Part shown: piece after piece, positions 54,430 through 63,719 of the stretch | Layout: every line of letters begins with the position of its first letter | Numbering within the stretch: position 1 is the stretch's first letter | Assembly (NCBI RefSeq): GCF_052078665.1 | Contig: NZ_JBQJIK010000007.1 | Location: forward strand, 62,001 to 126,000 | From: Inquilinus sp052078665 | GTDB lineage: Bacteria; Pseudomonadota; Alphaproteobacteria; DSM-16000; Inquilinaceae | DNA: 64,000 bases | Direction of reading: 5' to 3' | Program-made: the position numbers and the translations under genes | Notes under the pieces: generated by a model | Told to the model about the DNA's origin: nothing | The model's input: only the letters and a program-made list of their open reading frames with translations | The model's database searches: none

Positions 54430-54817
54430 GGCACAAGGGCACTCCTTAAGGCCGGATCGCCCTCTTTATCCTCCCCCTCCCCTTGCGGGAGGGGGCATGC
54501 ACACATCTCTCGGGCGTCGTTCGCGTTGCCTCTCCCGCTTGCGGGAGAGGCCGGGCTCGCGCAGCGAGACCGGGTGAGGGCGGCTCGGTCGCGACACCAG
54601 GGCAGCGTTTCAGGATCGGGCGGATCATGCGTTCGCTCGTGGCAAAGCGGTGCTTTCGGCGGGGCCGCTATCCCCTCACCCGGACATCCTTCGGATGTCC
54701 GACCTCTCCCGCAAGCGGGAGAGGCAATCTGTTCGCATACCCGCCGTCGGTGTCGCCGATCGATGTGTGAATGCCGTAGCCTCGCGGGACGGGAGAGTTG
54801 ATATTTCCTTCCCGCCC
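54430..54817. other. Gap of 388 bp filled by repeats
   Basis: Intergenic space between yjbE and the M20 deacylase gene. It holds a small hairpin fragment of the same repeat family (CTCCCCTTGCGGGAGGGGGC region, 54475-54497) and the long repeat copy B at 54526-54771. No gene is supported. Confidence 0.6.
54526..54771. repeat. Long dispersed repeat, copy B (about 246 bp)
   Basis: The core, 54526-54727, is a palindromic element with TTGCCTCTCCCGC and GCGGGAGAGGCAA ends and CCGGGTGAGGG / CCCTCACCCGG inside. The internal ~90 bp and the flank to 54771 are shared with copy D at 63439-63691 at roughly 90% identity by eye. No coding capacity is seen. It looks like a non-autonomous mobile element that copies as a unit. 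Confidence 0.85.
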
Positions 54818-56074
54818 CTACTCCGCCAGCAGATCCCGCACCGCAAGGGCGATGACCTCGGTCGCCTTGGTCAGGTCGTCCAGCTTCAGCCGCTCATCGG
54901 CGCGGTGGGCGTTGGCGTCCTCGATGGTGCGGGGGCCGGCGCCGTAGAGGGCGATCGGCACCCCGGCCGCCGCGTAGTGCCGGGCGTCGGTGTAGAGCGG
55001 CACGCCCTTGACCGGGATCTCCTCGCCCAGCACCGGCCCGGCCCGGCGGCGGATCGCCTGGGCCAGACGGTCGGTGCCCGGCAGCGGCGACAGCGGCTCG
55101 GCCAGCAGGATGCGGCGGACCGTGACCGTCGCCTTCGGGAACGCCTTGGCCGCATCCTCGATCACGCCGCGCAGCTCCGCCTCCACCGCAGCACCGTTCT
55201 CCTCCGGGATCAGCCGGCGGTCGAGCCGGAACGCGACGCGGTCGGGCACGACATTGGTGTTGATGCCGCCCTCGATCAGCCCGATGGTCAGCTGCGGCGA
55301 GCCGATGCCGGTGACCTTCGACATCGTAGTCCGGTAGAGGCGCCGGTGCTCGTACAGCCGCACCAGGATCGGCGTCGCCGCCTCCAGCGCGTCGATGCCG
55401 GTGGCGGGCAGCGCGGCATGGGCCGACCGGCCGCGCACCTCGACCTCGAGATGCAGGCAGCCGTTGTGCGCCGTCACCACGGCATAGCTGAAGGCGGCGG
55501 CGATGGCGAAGTCCGGCTTCGACAGCCCCTGCTCCAGGATCAGCTTCGGGCCGATCTCGCCGCCCGATTCCTCGTCATAGGTGATGTGCAGCTCGACCGT
55601 GCCGCGGGTCAGCCGGCCGGCCTCCTCCAGCGCCTTCAGGGCGAAGGCGTAGCTGGCGATGTCGGATTTCGAGACGGCGGCGCCGCGGCCATACATCCAG
55701 CCATCGACCACCTCGGCGCCATAGGGGTCGTGGGTCCAGCCCTCGCCCGGCGCCACCACGTCGCCATGGGCGTTCAGCGCGATCACCGGCCCGTCGCCGA
55801 AGCGGCGGCGGACGATCAGGTTGCTGGCGCTGATCATGCCATGCGCCTTCGCCAGCTCGGCCGGCACCGGATGGACCTCGACCTCGAAGCCGAGCTCGCG
55901 CAGCAGCTCCGTGGTCCGCCGGGCATGCGCGTCGCAATCGCCGGGCGGGTTGTCGGACGGCACCTTGACCAGCTCCGCCAGGAACCGGGCCTGCTGCTCG
56001 CGCGCGCCGTGGAGATAGGAGCGGATGGCGGTGTCGATGCTGTCGGTCATCCCAGGGGCTTTCGTGTCAGGCAT
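54818..56074 (-). CDS. M20-family deacylase (ArgE/DapE-like)
   Basis: 418 residues, metallopeptidase M20. Metal and catalytic residues are seen in NAHGDVVAPGEGWTHDPY (~96), GRGAAVSKSD (~121), TYDEESGGEIGP (~150) and a late HYAAAGVP. The substrate is an N-acyl amino acid or carbamoyl compound; its place after allantoate amidohydrolase suggests a ureide or carbamoyl intermediate. Start 56074 overlaps the upstream stop by 8 bp (ATGCCTGA); a second ATG at 56050 is possible. Distinct from the hydrolase upstream although same superfamily. Confidence 0.85.
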   Translation of the reverse strand: MPDTKAPGMTDSIDTAIRSYLHGAREQQARFLAELVKVPSDNPPGDCDAHARRTTELLRELGFEVEVHPVPAELAKAHGMISASNLIVRRRFGDGPVIALNAHGDVVAPGEGWTHDPYGAEVVDGWMYGRGAAVSKSDIASYAFALKALEEAGRLTRGTVELHITYDEESGGEIGPKLILEQGLSKPDFAIAAAFSYAVVTAHNGCLHLEVEVRGRSAHAALPATGIDALEAATPILVRLYEHRRLYRTTMSKVTGIGSPQLTIGLIEGGINTNVVPDRVAFRLDRRLIPEENGAAVEAELRGVIEDAAKAFPKATVTVRRILLAEPLSPLPGTDRLAQAIRRRAGPVLGEEIPVKGVPLYTDARHYAAAGVPIALYGAGPRTIEDANAHRADERLKLDDLTKATEVIALAVRDLLAE

Positions 56075-57323
56075 GGTCGTACTGGCGGAGGAGGTCGAGC
56101 AGGACGCGGATGGCGAGATCCGCATCCTCGACGGTGATGGATTCGGCCGGGTTGTGGCTGATGCCGCCGCGGCAGCGCAGGAACAGCATGGCCACCTGGG
56201 TCAGCGACGCCATCGCCATGGCGTCGTGGCCGGCGCCGCTGGGCAGGCGCCGCGCCGGCAGGCCGTGGCGGCGGATCGCCGTCTCCAGCCGTTCCATCAG
56301 CGCCGGGTCGCAGCGGACGGCGCCGGCGTCGTGGTAGCGGTCGAGCACCAGTTCGACGCCGCGGCCGCGGGCGATGCCCTCCAGCGCCGCGGTCATCTCG
56401 GCCATCGCCGCCAGGCGGTCGGCGTCGTCCGGCGCCCGGATGTCGATGGTGAAGCGCACCGCGCCGGGGATGACGTTGACCGCGCCGGGCTGCACGTCGA
56501 GCTGCCCGACCGTCGCCACCACCTCGCGCCGGGCCTGGGCGCAGCGCTCGACCGCCAGCACCATCGAGGCGGCGGCGGCCAGCGCGTCGTGGCGCAGATC
56601 CATCGGCACGGTGCCGGCATGGCCGGCCATGCCGCGGACCGTGGCGTTGGTGCGGCTGGCGCCGTTGATCGCGGTGACCACGCCGAGCGGCAGGCCCTCG
56701 GCCTCCAGCACCGGCCCCTGCTCGATATGCAGCTCGACATAGCCGAGCACGCGGTCGCGCCGCCGGGCCTCGGCCTGCAGCCCGTCCGGGTCGCCGCCGA
56801 AGTCGCGCAGCAGGTCGCCCAGGCGCAGGCCGTTGCCGTCCAGCGCGTCCATCGCCGCCGGGTCGACGGTGCCGGCGACGGTGTTGCTGCCGGTCAGGGT
56901 GACCGGGAAGCGCACGCCCTCCTCGTCGCCGAAGGCCAGCACCTCGACGGCGAAGGGCAGCCGCTCGCCGCGCCGGTGCAGCTCGCCGACCACGGCGATG
57001 GCGGCCAGCACGCCGAGATTGCCGTCGTATTTCCCGGCGTCGCGGACGGTGTCGATGTGCGAGCCCAGCAGCAGCGCGGGCAGGCCCGGCCGGTCGCCCT
57101 CGTAGCGGCCGACGACGTTGCCGGCGGCGTCGGTCCGCGCCGCCATGCCGGCCTCGCGCATCCAGGCCAGCACCTGGTCGGCCGCCTGGCGGTGCGCCGG
57201 CGACAGGAAGGTGCGGGTCAGCCGGTCCGGGTCCTCGCTGAAGCGGGCCAGGGCATCCAGCCGCTGCATCAGCGCGGGGCCGTAAGCGAGGGTGTTCTGC
57301 GTGGGGGCGGTGCCGAGGCTCAC
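56067..57323 (-). CDS. allC: Allantoate amidohydrolase (M20 hydantoinase/carbamoylase type)
   Basis: Breaks allantoate to ureidoglycine with release of ammonia and carbon dioxide. 418 residues. Zinc ligands appear in LGSHIDTVRDAGKYDGNLGVL (~87-107), FGDEEGVRFP (~132), YVELHIEQGPVLE (~195) and SGAGHDAMAMA (~365). The family also holds N-carbamoyl-amino-acid hydrolases; the neighbours uraD, puuE and uraH favour allantoate. Overlaps uraD upstream by 4 bp (ATGA-like) and the M20 gene downstream by 8 bp. Confidence 0.88.
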   Translation of the reverse strand: MSLGTAPTQNTLAYGPALMQRLDALARFSEDPDRLTRTFLSPAHRQAADQVLAWMREAGMAARTDAAGNVVGRYEGDRPGLPALLLGSHIDTVRDAGKYDGNLGVLAAIAVVGELHRRGERLPFAVEVLAFGDEEGVRFPVTLTGSNTVAGTVDPAAMDALDGNGLRLGDLLRDFGGDPDGLQAEARRRDRVLGYVELHIEQGPVLEAEGLPLGVVTAINGASRTNATVRGMAGHAGTVPMDLRHDALAAAASMVLAVERCAQARREVVATVGQLDVQPGAVNVIPGAVRFTIDIRAPDDADRLAAMAEMTAALEGIARGRGVELVLDRYHDAGAVRCDPALMERLETAIRRHGLPARRLPSGAGHDAMAMASLTQVAMLFLRCRGGISHNPAESITVEDADLAIRVLLDLLRQYDHA

Positions 57324-57832
57324 GGCAGCAGGTCCTTCAGTCGCAGGAGGGCGATGGTCTCCACCTCGGCCAGGGCCGTGGCGAATTCGGTGTCGCGCGG
57401 GTTGCCGACCCGGCGCTCGAAGGCGGCCAGGATCTCGGCCCGGCTGCGGCCCTTCACCGCCATGATGAAGGGGAAGCCGAAGCGCTCGACATAGCCGGCG
57501 TTGAGCTCCTGGAAGCGGGCGAACTCCCCCGGCGTGCAGCGGTCGAGCCCGGCGCTGGCCTGCTCGGCGCTGGAGCTGACGGTCAGCTCCCCGGCCACGG
57601 CCAGCCGCCCGGCCAGGTCCGGATGGGCGCAGAGCACGCCGAGCTGCCGGTCATGGTCGGCGGCGCGGAACACGGCGCGGAGGGCCGCGTGCAGCCCCTC
57701 GGCGGTGTCCTGCTCATGGCTCAGCCCGACCTCCCAGGCCGCCTCGGCGATCCAGGGCGAATGCTCGAACACGCCGCCGAAGCGCACGGTGAACAGGTCG
57801 CGGTCCATGGTGCTGGGATGCGGCAGGGTCAT
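57320..57832 (-). CDS. uraD: 2-oxo-4-hydroxy-4-carboxy-5-ureidoimidazoline decarboxylase
   Basis: Converts OHCU to S-allantoin, the third step from urate. 170 residues. Family blocks are FGGVFEHSPWIAEAAW (~18), LCAHPDLAG (~67-75) with the catalytic histidine, and FGFPFIMAVKGRSRAEIL (~118). It sits between allC and puuE in the ureide operon. The start ATG at 57832 is the first codon after the repeat-containing gap. Confidence 0.93.
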   Translation of the reverse strand: MTLPHPSTMDRDLFTVRFGGVFEHSPWIAEAAWEVGLSHEQDTAEGLHAALRAVFRAADHDRQLGVLCAHPDLAGRLAVAGELTVSSSAEQASAGLDRCTPGEFARFQELNAGYVERFGFPFIMAVKGRSRAEILAAFERRVGNPRDTEFATALAEVETIALLRLKDLLP

Positions 57833-57877
57833 GGGCTGTTTCCTTCCAGATCCGCAGCCACAGACCGGAAAACCGCG

Positions 57878-58012
57878 TTGCCTCTCCCGCTTGCGGGAGA
57901 GGTCGGAGACGCGCAGCGGCTCCGGGTGAGGGCTCTTTCCCGCCGCCCGTGCCGACCCTCACCCGGAAATCCCAAGGGATTTCCGACCTCTCCCGCCACG
58001 CGGGAGAGGCAA
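57878..58012. repeat. Palindromic intergenic repeat, copy C
   Basis: 135-bp copy between puuE and uraD, both on the minus strand. The ends TTGCCTCTCCCGC and GCGGGAGAGGCAA frame CCGGGTGAGGG and CCCTCACCCGG. It lacks the long internal insert of copies B and D. Inside an apparent operon it may form mRNA hairpins that change the ratio of PuuE to UraD. Confidence 0.85.
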
Positions 58013-58039
58013 TCCGAAAGGCGATCGCCGCTCATCATC

Positions 58040-58948
58040 TCAGCCGCCATACGGATGCGTCTCCCGCCAGTGGCGGGCGATCTCGATGCGGCGGCAGAAC
58101 CAGATGCCGTCATGCTGCTTCGCATAGTCCAGGAACCGCTCCAGCGCCATGATCCGGCCGGGGCGGCCGACGATGCGGCAATGCAGCCCGACCGACATCA
58201 TCCGCGGCGTCTCCGCCCCCTCCTGGTACAGCGCGTCGAAGCTGTCCTTGAGATAGGCGTAGAACTGGTCGCCGGAGTTGAAGCCCTGGACCGCGGCGAA
58301 GCGCATGTCGTTGGCGTCCAGCGTGTAGGGCACGATCAGCTGCGGCGTGTCCCCTACCCGCTCCCAATACGGCAGGTCGTCGTCATAGGCATCGGCGTCG
58401 TAGAGGAAGCCGCCATGCTCGGCCACCAGCCGCCGCGTGTTCGGGCTGGTGCGGCCGGTGTACCAGCCGAGCGGGCGCTGGCCCGAGACCTGCTCCAGGA
58501 TCTCGACCGCCTTGCGCAGATGCTCGCGCTCCACCGCCTCGTCGACATACTGGTAGTTGATCCAGCGATAGCCGTGGCTGGCGATCTCGTGCCCGGCCTC
58601 GACCATGGCGCGGATCACCTGCGGGTGCCGCTCCGCCGCCATGGCGACGGCGTAGATGGTCAACGGGATCTGCTTGCGCTCGAACAGCCTGAGGATCCGC
58701 CAGACGCCGACCCGGGCGCCGTAATCGTAGAGGGATTCCATCGAGATGTGGCGCACGCCCGGCAGCGGCTGGGCGCTGACGATCTCGGACAGGAAGCTCT
58801 CGGAGGCTGCGTCACCGTGCAGGATCGAGTTTTCGCCGCCCTCCTCGTAGTTGAGGACGAATTGCAGCGCCAGCCGGGCGCCGCCCGGCCAATCGGCCTG
58901 GGGCGGGTTCGGACCGTAGCCGACCAGATTTCTCGGATAGACGGACAC
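58040..58948 (-). CDS. puuE: Allantoinase, polysaccharide-deacetylase type
   Basis: Hydrolyses allantoin to allantoate. 302 residues from a GTG (VYPRNLVGYG follows) preceded by GGGAGG. The protein is of the NodB-like deacetylase fold, not the amidohydrolase fold: FVLNYEEGGENS (~30), GHEIASHGYRW (~120) and GWYTGRTSPNTRRL (~165) are PuuE marks. It heads the minus-strand ureide run, with uraD after the repeat. Its divergent partner is uraH-xdhAB. Confidence 0.92.
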   Translation of the reverse strand: MSVYPRNLVGYGPNPPQADWPGGARLALQFVLNYEEGGENSILHGDAASESFLSEIVSAQPLPGVRHISMESLYDYGARVGVWRILRLFERKQIPLTIYAVAMAAERHPQVIRAMVEAGHEIASHGYRWINYQYVDEAVEREHLRKAVEILEQVSGQRPLGWYTGRTSPNTRRLVAEHGGFLYDADAYDDDLPYWERVGDTPQLIVPYTLDANDMRFAAVQGFNSGDQFYAYLKDSFDALYQEGAETPRMMSVGLHCRIVGRPGRIMALERFLDYAKQHDGIWFCRRIEIARHWRETHPYGG

Positions 58949-59042
58949 CGATCCTCCCTCGCACGCGTGATCCCAAGCACAGGATAGCGGCCCGGGCCGC
59001 GTCCACTTTCGCTTTTGCGTTGAAAGTCTTTCCGCCGAACAG

Positions 59043-59056
59043 CCGTTGAGCAACGG
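59043..59056. promoter_or_regulatory. Short perfect dyad between puuE and uraH
   Basis: CCGTTG-AG-CAACGG is a perfect 6-bp inverted repeat with a 2-bp centre in the 236-bp divergent control region of the two ureide operons. No strong promoter pairs are visible around it. A GntR- or LysR-type regulator site is plausible but unproven. Confidence 0.35.
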
Positions 59057-59184
59057 TCAGGCGGGGTGAAACATGACAATCGCAACAAAACGACAAGCAC
59101 GTCAGGCCGGACAGGGCGATAATGCCCGGCGGCAGGACGGACCGCCAGGGACCGCCAAGGCGCCGGCAAACACGGAGAGGCAGG

Positions 59185-59562
59185 ATGGCCGAACACACGG
59201 CATCCCACCAGGGACGACTGACCACCCATGTGCTCGACACGGCGCATGGCCGGCCGGGCATGGGCATCGGCGTGGCCTTGTATCGCCTCGACGGCGACCG
59301 CCGCACCCTGGTGACCGAGACCCGGACCAACACCGACGGCCGCTGCGACGCGCCGCTGCTGGCCGGCGACGCCTTCCGCCCCGGCACCTATGAGCTGGTC
59401 TTCGCCACCGGCGCCTATTTCCGCACCGCCGGCGTGACCGTGTCCGACCCGCCCTTCCTGGACCAGGTGCCGATCCGCTTCGGCATCGCCCATGCCGACC
59501 AGCACTATCACGTGCCGCTGCTGATCTCGCCCTGGTCCTACTCCACCTATCGCGGCAGCTGA
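59185..59562 (+). CDS. uraH: 5-hydroxyisourate hydrolase
   Basis: Transthyretin-like enzyme turning 5-hydroxyisourate into OHCU. 125 residues. The N-terminal motif GRLTTHVLDTAHGRPG carries the catalytic histidine (~14), and the protein ends in YSTYRGS, the C-terminal tetrapeptide YRGS that defines the family. ATG 59185 follows GAGAGGCAGG. Directly upstream of xdhA by 2 bp, so the three genes are one operon. Confidence 0.95.
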   Translation: MAEHTASHQGRLTTHVLDTAHGRPGMGIGVALYRLDGDRRTLVTETRTNTDGRCDAPLLAGDAFRPGTYELVFATGAYFRTAGVTVSDPPFLDQVPIRFGIAHADQHYHVPLLISPWSYSTYRGS

Positions 59563-59564
59563 AC

Positions 59565-61037
59565 ATGCGAGACACCGTCCGTTTCCTGCTGGGCGACGAG
59601 CTGCGCGAGATCCGCACGGTCGATCCGACCCTGACCGTGCTGGACTGGCTGCGGATCGACGAGCGCCGGACCGGCACCAAGGAAGGCTGCGCCGAGGGCG
59701 ATTGCGGCGCCTGCACCGTGGTGGTCGGCCGGCGCGACGGCGACCGGGTGCGCTACGAGCCGGTCAATGCCTGCATCCGCTTCCTGGCGACGCTGGATGG
59801 CTGCCAGCTGCTGACGGTCGAGCACCTGAAGGCCACGGACGGCGCGCTGCACCCGGTGCAGCAGGCGATGGTCGACTGCCACGGCTCGCAATGCGGCTTC
59901 TGCACGCCCGGCTTCGTCATGGCGCTGTTCGCCCTATACCGCAACGACCCGGCGCCGGGCGAAGGCCGGATCGACGACGCCCTGGCCGGCAATCTGTGCC
60001 GCTGCACCGGCTACGCCCCGATCGTCGCCGCCGGGCAGCGCATGTACGAGCTCGGTGCCCCAGCCGCCGACCGCTTCGCCGCGGCCGAGGCCGAGACGGC
60101 CCGGCGCCTCGCGGCGCTGGAGGACGAGGAGACGGTCGCGGTCGGCGACGGCGCCCGCCGCTTCACCGCCCCGGCCACGAGCGCGGCCTTCGCCGCGCTG
60201 CTGCTGGAGCATCCGGACGCGACCATCGTCTCCGGCGCCACCGATGTCGGCCTCTGGGTCACCAAGCAGCAGCGGGTGCTGCCGGCCGTCATCTACACCG
60301 GCCGGGTGCGCGACCTGCGCGGCCTCCGCGAGACCACAGACGGCTTCGAGATCGGCGCCGCCGTCACCTATGCCGAGGCGATCGGCCCGCTGGGCCGCGC
60401 CTATCCCGACCTCGGCGAGCTGATCCGCCGCATCGGGGCGGAGCAGGTGCGCGCCGTCGGCACCATCGGCGGCAACATCGCCAACGGCTCGCCGATCGGC
60501 GACACGCCGCCGGCCCTGATCGCCGCCGGCGCCACGCTGGTGCTGCGCCGGGGCGATGAGCGCCGGTCGCTGCCGCTGGAGGAGTTCTTCATCGCCTATG
60601 GCAAGCAGGACCGGCAGCCCGGCGAGTTCGTCGAAAGCGTCTTCCTGCCGAAGCTGCGGCCCGGCGACCGCTACCGCGCCTACAAGATCACCAAGCGCTT
60701 CGACCAGGACATCTCCGCCGTCTGCGCCGCCTTCCGGCTGCGGGTGGAGGACGGCACGGTGACCGACATCCGCATCGCCTATGGCGGCATGGCCGGCACG
60801 CCGAAGCGCGCGGCCGGGACCGAGGCGGCACTGCTGGGCCAGCCCTGGACCGAGGCCACAGTGCGCGCCGCCCTGCCGCTGCTGCAGCAGGACTTCACCC
60901 CGCTGACCGACTGGCGCGCCAGCGCCGGCTACCGCGCCAAGGTCGCCGCCAACCTGCTGCTGAAGCTGCATGCCGAAACCGCCGACCCAGCCGCGGAAAC
61001 CCGCCTGGTCGGCGAGCGGAGCCTGGCCCATGCCTGA
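59565..61037 (+). CDS. xdhA: Xanthine dehydrogenase, Fe-S/FAD subunit
   Basis: 490 residues. The two 2Fe-2S clusters are bound by CAEGDCGACTVVV (~42), QCGFCTPGF (~107) and NLCRCTGY (~143). The FAD domain has VSGATDVGLWVTKQ (~223) and TIGGNIANGSPIGDTPP (~300). It passes electrons from the molybdenum subunit XdhB to NAD. This is the bacterial two-subunit form. xdhB starts inside its last codons. Confidence 0.95.
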   Translation: MRDTVRFLLGDELREIRTVDPTLTVLDWLRIDERRTGTKEGCAEGDCGACTVVVGRRDGDRVRYEPVNACIRFLATLDGCQLLTVEHLKATDGALHPVQQAMVDCHGSQCGFCTPGFVMALFALYRNDPAPGEGRIDDALAGNLCRCTGYAPIVAAGQRMYELGAPAADRFAAAEAETARRLAALEDEETVAVGDGARRFTAPATSAAFAALLLEHPDATIVSGATDVGLWVTKQQRVLPAVIYTGRVRDLRGLRETTDGFEIGAAVTYAEAIGPLGRAYPDLGELIRRIGAEQVRAVGTIGGNIANGSPIGDTPPALIAAGATLVLRRGDERRSLPLEEFFIAYGKQDRQPGEFVESVFLPKLRPGDRYRAYKITKRFDQDISAVCAAFRLRVEDGTVTDIRIAYGGMAGTPKRAAGTEAALLGQPWTEATVRAALPLLQQDFTPLTDWRASAGYRAKVAANLLLKLHAETADPAAETRLVGERSLAHA

Positions 61038-63384
61038 CACCACCTTGTCCCAGGCCAAAGCGCAGCCGGCCGCCGACCGCATCGACGGCGCGGTGCACGA
61101 CCCGCGCCGGCACGACAGCGCCCACAAGCATGTCAGCGGCGAGGCCGTCTATATCGACGACATCCCGGAGCCGGCGGGGCTGCTGCATGTCTGCCTGGGG
61201 CTGAGCGAGAAGGCCCATGCCCGGATCCGGTCGATCGACCTGGCCAAGGTCCGCGCCGCGCCCGGCGTGGTCCGCGTCTTCACAGCGGCGGACGTGCCGG
61301 GTGAGAACGACATCGGCTGCAACCATCTGGGCGACGAGCCGCTGTTCGCCACCGAGCTGGTGCAGCATGTCGGCCAGCCGGTCTTCGCCGTGGCCGCCGA
61401 GACCCGCGACCAGGCCCGTCGCGCCGCCCGCCTGGCCGCGATCGACTATGAGGAGCTGGCGCCGGTCCTGGACTACGAGGCGGCGAAGGCCGCCGGCACG
61501 CTGGTGACCAAGCCGATGACGCTGCAGCGCGGCGAGGCCGCGGCGGCGATCGCGGCCGCGCCGCGGCGGGTCGACGGCCGGATGCGGATCGGCGGGCAGG
61601 AGCATTTCTACCTGGAGAGCCAGGTGGCCCTGGCCCTGCCGGGCGAGGATGGCGATGTCACCGTCCATTCCTCGACCCAGCACCCGAGCGAGGTGCAGCA
61701 CATCGTCGCCGCCGTGCTGGACGTGCCGGACGGGGCGGTGACGGTCGAGATCCGGCGCATGGGCGGCGGCTTCGGCGGCAAGGAGACCCAGGCCAACCTG
61801 TTCGCCGCCACCGCCGCCCTGGTGGCCAAGGCGACCGGCCGCGCCGCCAAGCTGCGGCCGGACCGCGACGACGACATGGTGATCACCGGCAAGCGCCACG
61901 ATTTCGAGGTCGATTACAGCGTCGGCTTCGACGAGGACGGCCGGATCGAGGGCGTCGAGATGCTGCTGGCGGCGCGCTGCGGCTGGTCCGCCGACCTGTC
62001 CGGCCCGGTCACCGACCGCGCCTTGTTCCATGCCGACAACGCCTATTACTACCCGGCGGTGCAGCTGTCCTCGCTGCCCTTGAAGACCAACACCCAGTCG
62101 AACACCGCCTTCCGCGGCTTCGGCGGGCCGCAGGGTCTGGTGGCGGGCGAAAGGCTGATCGAGGAGATCGCCTTCGCGGTGGGCAAGGACCCGCTCGAGA
62201 TCCGCAAGCTGAACTTCTACGGCACCGACGACCGCAACGTGACGCCCTACCACCAGACGGTGGAGGACAACATCGCGCCGGAGCTGGTGGCGGAGCTGGA
62301 GCGCGACAGCGACTACCAGGCCCGGCGCGCCGAGATCCGCGCCTGGAACAAGACCAGCCGTTGGCTCAAGCGCGGCCTGGCGCTGACGCCGGTGAAGTTC
62401 GGCATCTCCTTCACCTTCACCGCCTACAACCAGGCCGGCGCGCTGGTGCATGTCTACAAGGACGGGTCGATCCATCTGAACCATGGCGGCACCGAGATGG
62501 GCCAGGGCCTGTACGTCAAGGTCGCCCAGGTTGTCGCCGAGGAGTTCCAGGTCGACATCGGCCGCGTCCACATCACCGCGACCACCACCGGCAAGGTGCC
62601 GAACACCTCGGCCACCGCCGCCTCCTCCGGCGCCGACCTGAACGGCATGGCGGCCCAGGCCGGGGCGCGGATGATCAAGGAGCGGCTGATCGCCTTCGCC
62701 GCCGAACGCTGGCAGGTGACGCCGGACCAGGTGGTGTTCCGCCGCAACATGGTGCAGGTCGGCGACCAGCAGGTGCCGTTCCCGGAGCTGGTGCGCGCCG
62801 CCTATTTCGGCCGGGTGCAGCTGTCCGCCGCCGGCTTCTACAAGACGCCGAAGATCCATTGGGACCGCGCCGCCGGCCGCGGCCGCCCCTTCTACTACTT
62901 CGCCTATGGCGCCGCGGTCAGCGAGGTCACGGTCGACACCCTGACCGGCGAGTACCGGCTGGACCGGACCGATATCCTGCACGATGCCGGCAACTCGCTG
63001 AACCCGGCGATCGACAAGGGCCAGGTCGAGGGCGGCTTCGTCCAGGGCGCCGGCTGGCTGACCATGGAGGAGCTGTGGTGGGACGCCAAGGGCCGGCTGC
63101 GGACCCATGCGCCCTCGACCTACAAGATCCCGGTGGCCAGCGACCGGCCGAAGATCTTCAACGTCCGGCTGGCCGACACGCGCAACCATGAGGAGACGAT
63201 CTACCGCTCCAAGGCGGTGGGCGAGCCGCCGCTGATGCTCGGCGTCTCGGTGCTGCACGCGATCTCCGACGCGGTGGCCAGCGTCGCCGACCACAGGATC
63301 TGCCCCCGCCTGGACCCGCCGGCAACGCCGGAGAAGGTGCTGGACGCGGTGGAGCGGGTCAGGGCGGCGGGAGGGGCGGGATGA
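61030..63384 (+). CDS. xdhB: Xanthine dehydrogenase, molybdopterin subunit
   Basis: Hydroxylates hypoxanthine and xanthine to urate. 784 residues. Moco-binding blocks are GGGFGGKETQ (~245) and NHGGTEMGQGL (~490). RGFGGPQG (~364) holds the purine-binding arginine region. The catalytic glutamate is in KAVGEPPLMLG (~730). It starts within xdhA (8-bp overlap). XdhC, the chaperone that inserts sulfurated Moco, is normally next but is not found before the window ends. Confidence 0.95.
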   Translation: MPDTTLSQAKAQPAADRIDGAVHDPRRHDSAHKHVSGEAVYIDDIPEPAGLLHVCLGLSEKAHARIRSIDLAKVRAAPGVVRVFTAADVPGENDIGCNHLGDEPLFATELVQHVGQPVFAVAAETRDQARRAARLAAIDYEELAPVLDYEAAKAAGTLVTKPMTLQRGEAAAAIAAAPRRVDGRMRIGGQEHFYLESQVALALPGEDGDVTVHSSTQHPSEVQHIVAAVLDVPDGAVTVEIRRMGGGFGGKETQANLFAATAALVAKATGRAAKLRPDRDDDMVITGKRHDFEVDYSVGFDEDGRIEGVEMLLAARCGWSADLSGPVTDRALFHADNAYYYPAVQLSSLPLKTNTQSNTAFRGFGGPQGLVAGERLIEEIAFAVGKDPLEIRKLNFYGTDDRNVTPYHQTVEDNIAPELVAELERDSDYQARRAEIRAWNKTSRWLKRGLALTPVKFGISFTFTAYNQAGALVHVYKDGSIHLNHGGTEMGQGLYVKVAQVVAEEFQVDIGRVHITATTTGKVPNTSATAASSGADLNGMAAQAGARMIKERLIAFAAERWQVTPDQVVFRRNMVQVGDQQVPFPELVRAAYFGRVQLSAAGFYKTPKIHWDRAAGRGRPFYYFAYGAAVSEVTVDTLTGEYRLDRTDILHDAGNSLNPAIDKGQVEGGFVQGAGWLTMEELWWDAKGRLRTHAPSTYKIPVASDRPKIFNVRLADTRNHEETIYRSKAVGEPPLMLGVSVLHAISDAVASVADHRICPRLDPPATPEKVLDAVERVRAAGGAG

Positions 63385-63719
63385 TGCCGGACTTTCATCA
63401 GCCGATGCTTTTTGAGTCCCCCCTCCCCTCGCGGGCTGTTGCCTCTCCCGCTTGCGGGAGAGGTCGGGCTCGTGCAGCGAGACCGGGTGAGGGCGGCTCG
63501 GCCGCGACACCAGGATCAGCGTTTCAGGATGGGGCGGATCATGCGCTCGCTCTTGGCAGAGCGGTGCTTTCGGAGAGGCCGCTATCCCCTCACCCGGACA
63601 TCCTTCGGATGTCCGACCTCTCCCGCAAGCGGGAGAGGCAATCTGTTCGCCTACCTGCGGTCGGTCTCACTGATCGATGTGTGAATGCCGCAGCGCTTGC
63701 GGGAGAGGTCGGAGCCGCC
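63385..63719. other. Gap of 335 bp filled by repeats
   Basis: Space between xdhB and the DUF559 gene. It contains copy D (63439-63691) and the partial copy E (63694-63738), which runs into the end of the DUF559 gene. No other gene is supported here. Confidence 0.6.
63439..63691. repeat. Long dispersed repeat, copy D
   Basis: Second copy of the ~246-bp element found at 54526, in the same orientation. The core is 63439-63641 with palindromic ends. Homology with copy B continues past the core to GTGTGAATGCCG at about 63679-63690, so the mobile or duplicated unit is larger than the palindrome. Confidence 0.85.

Noticed and set aside
54430..54817. Reading frames across the repeat regions (also 35281-35528, 57833-58039, 63385-63719)
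   Set aside because: They translate the palindromic repeats into Arg/Ser/Pro/Gly strings and have no start context.
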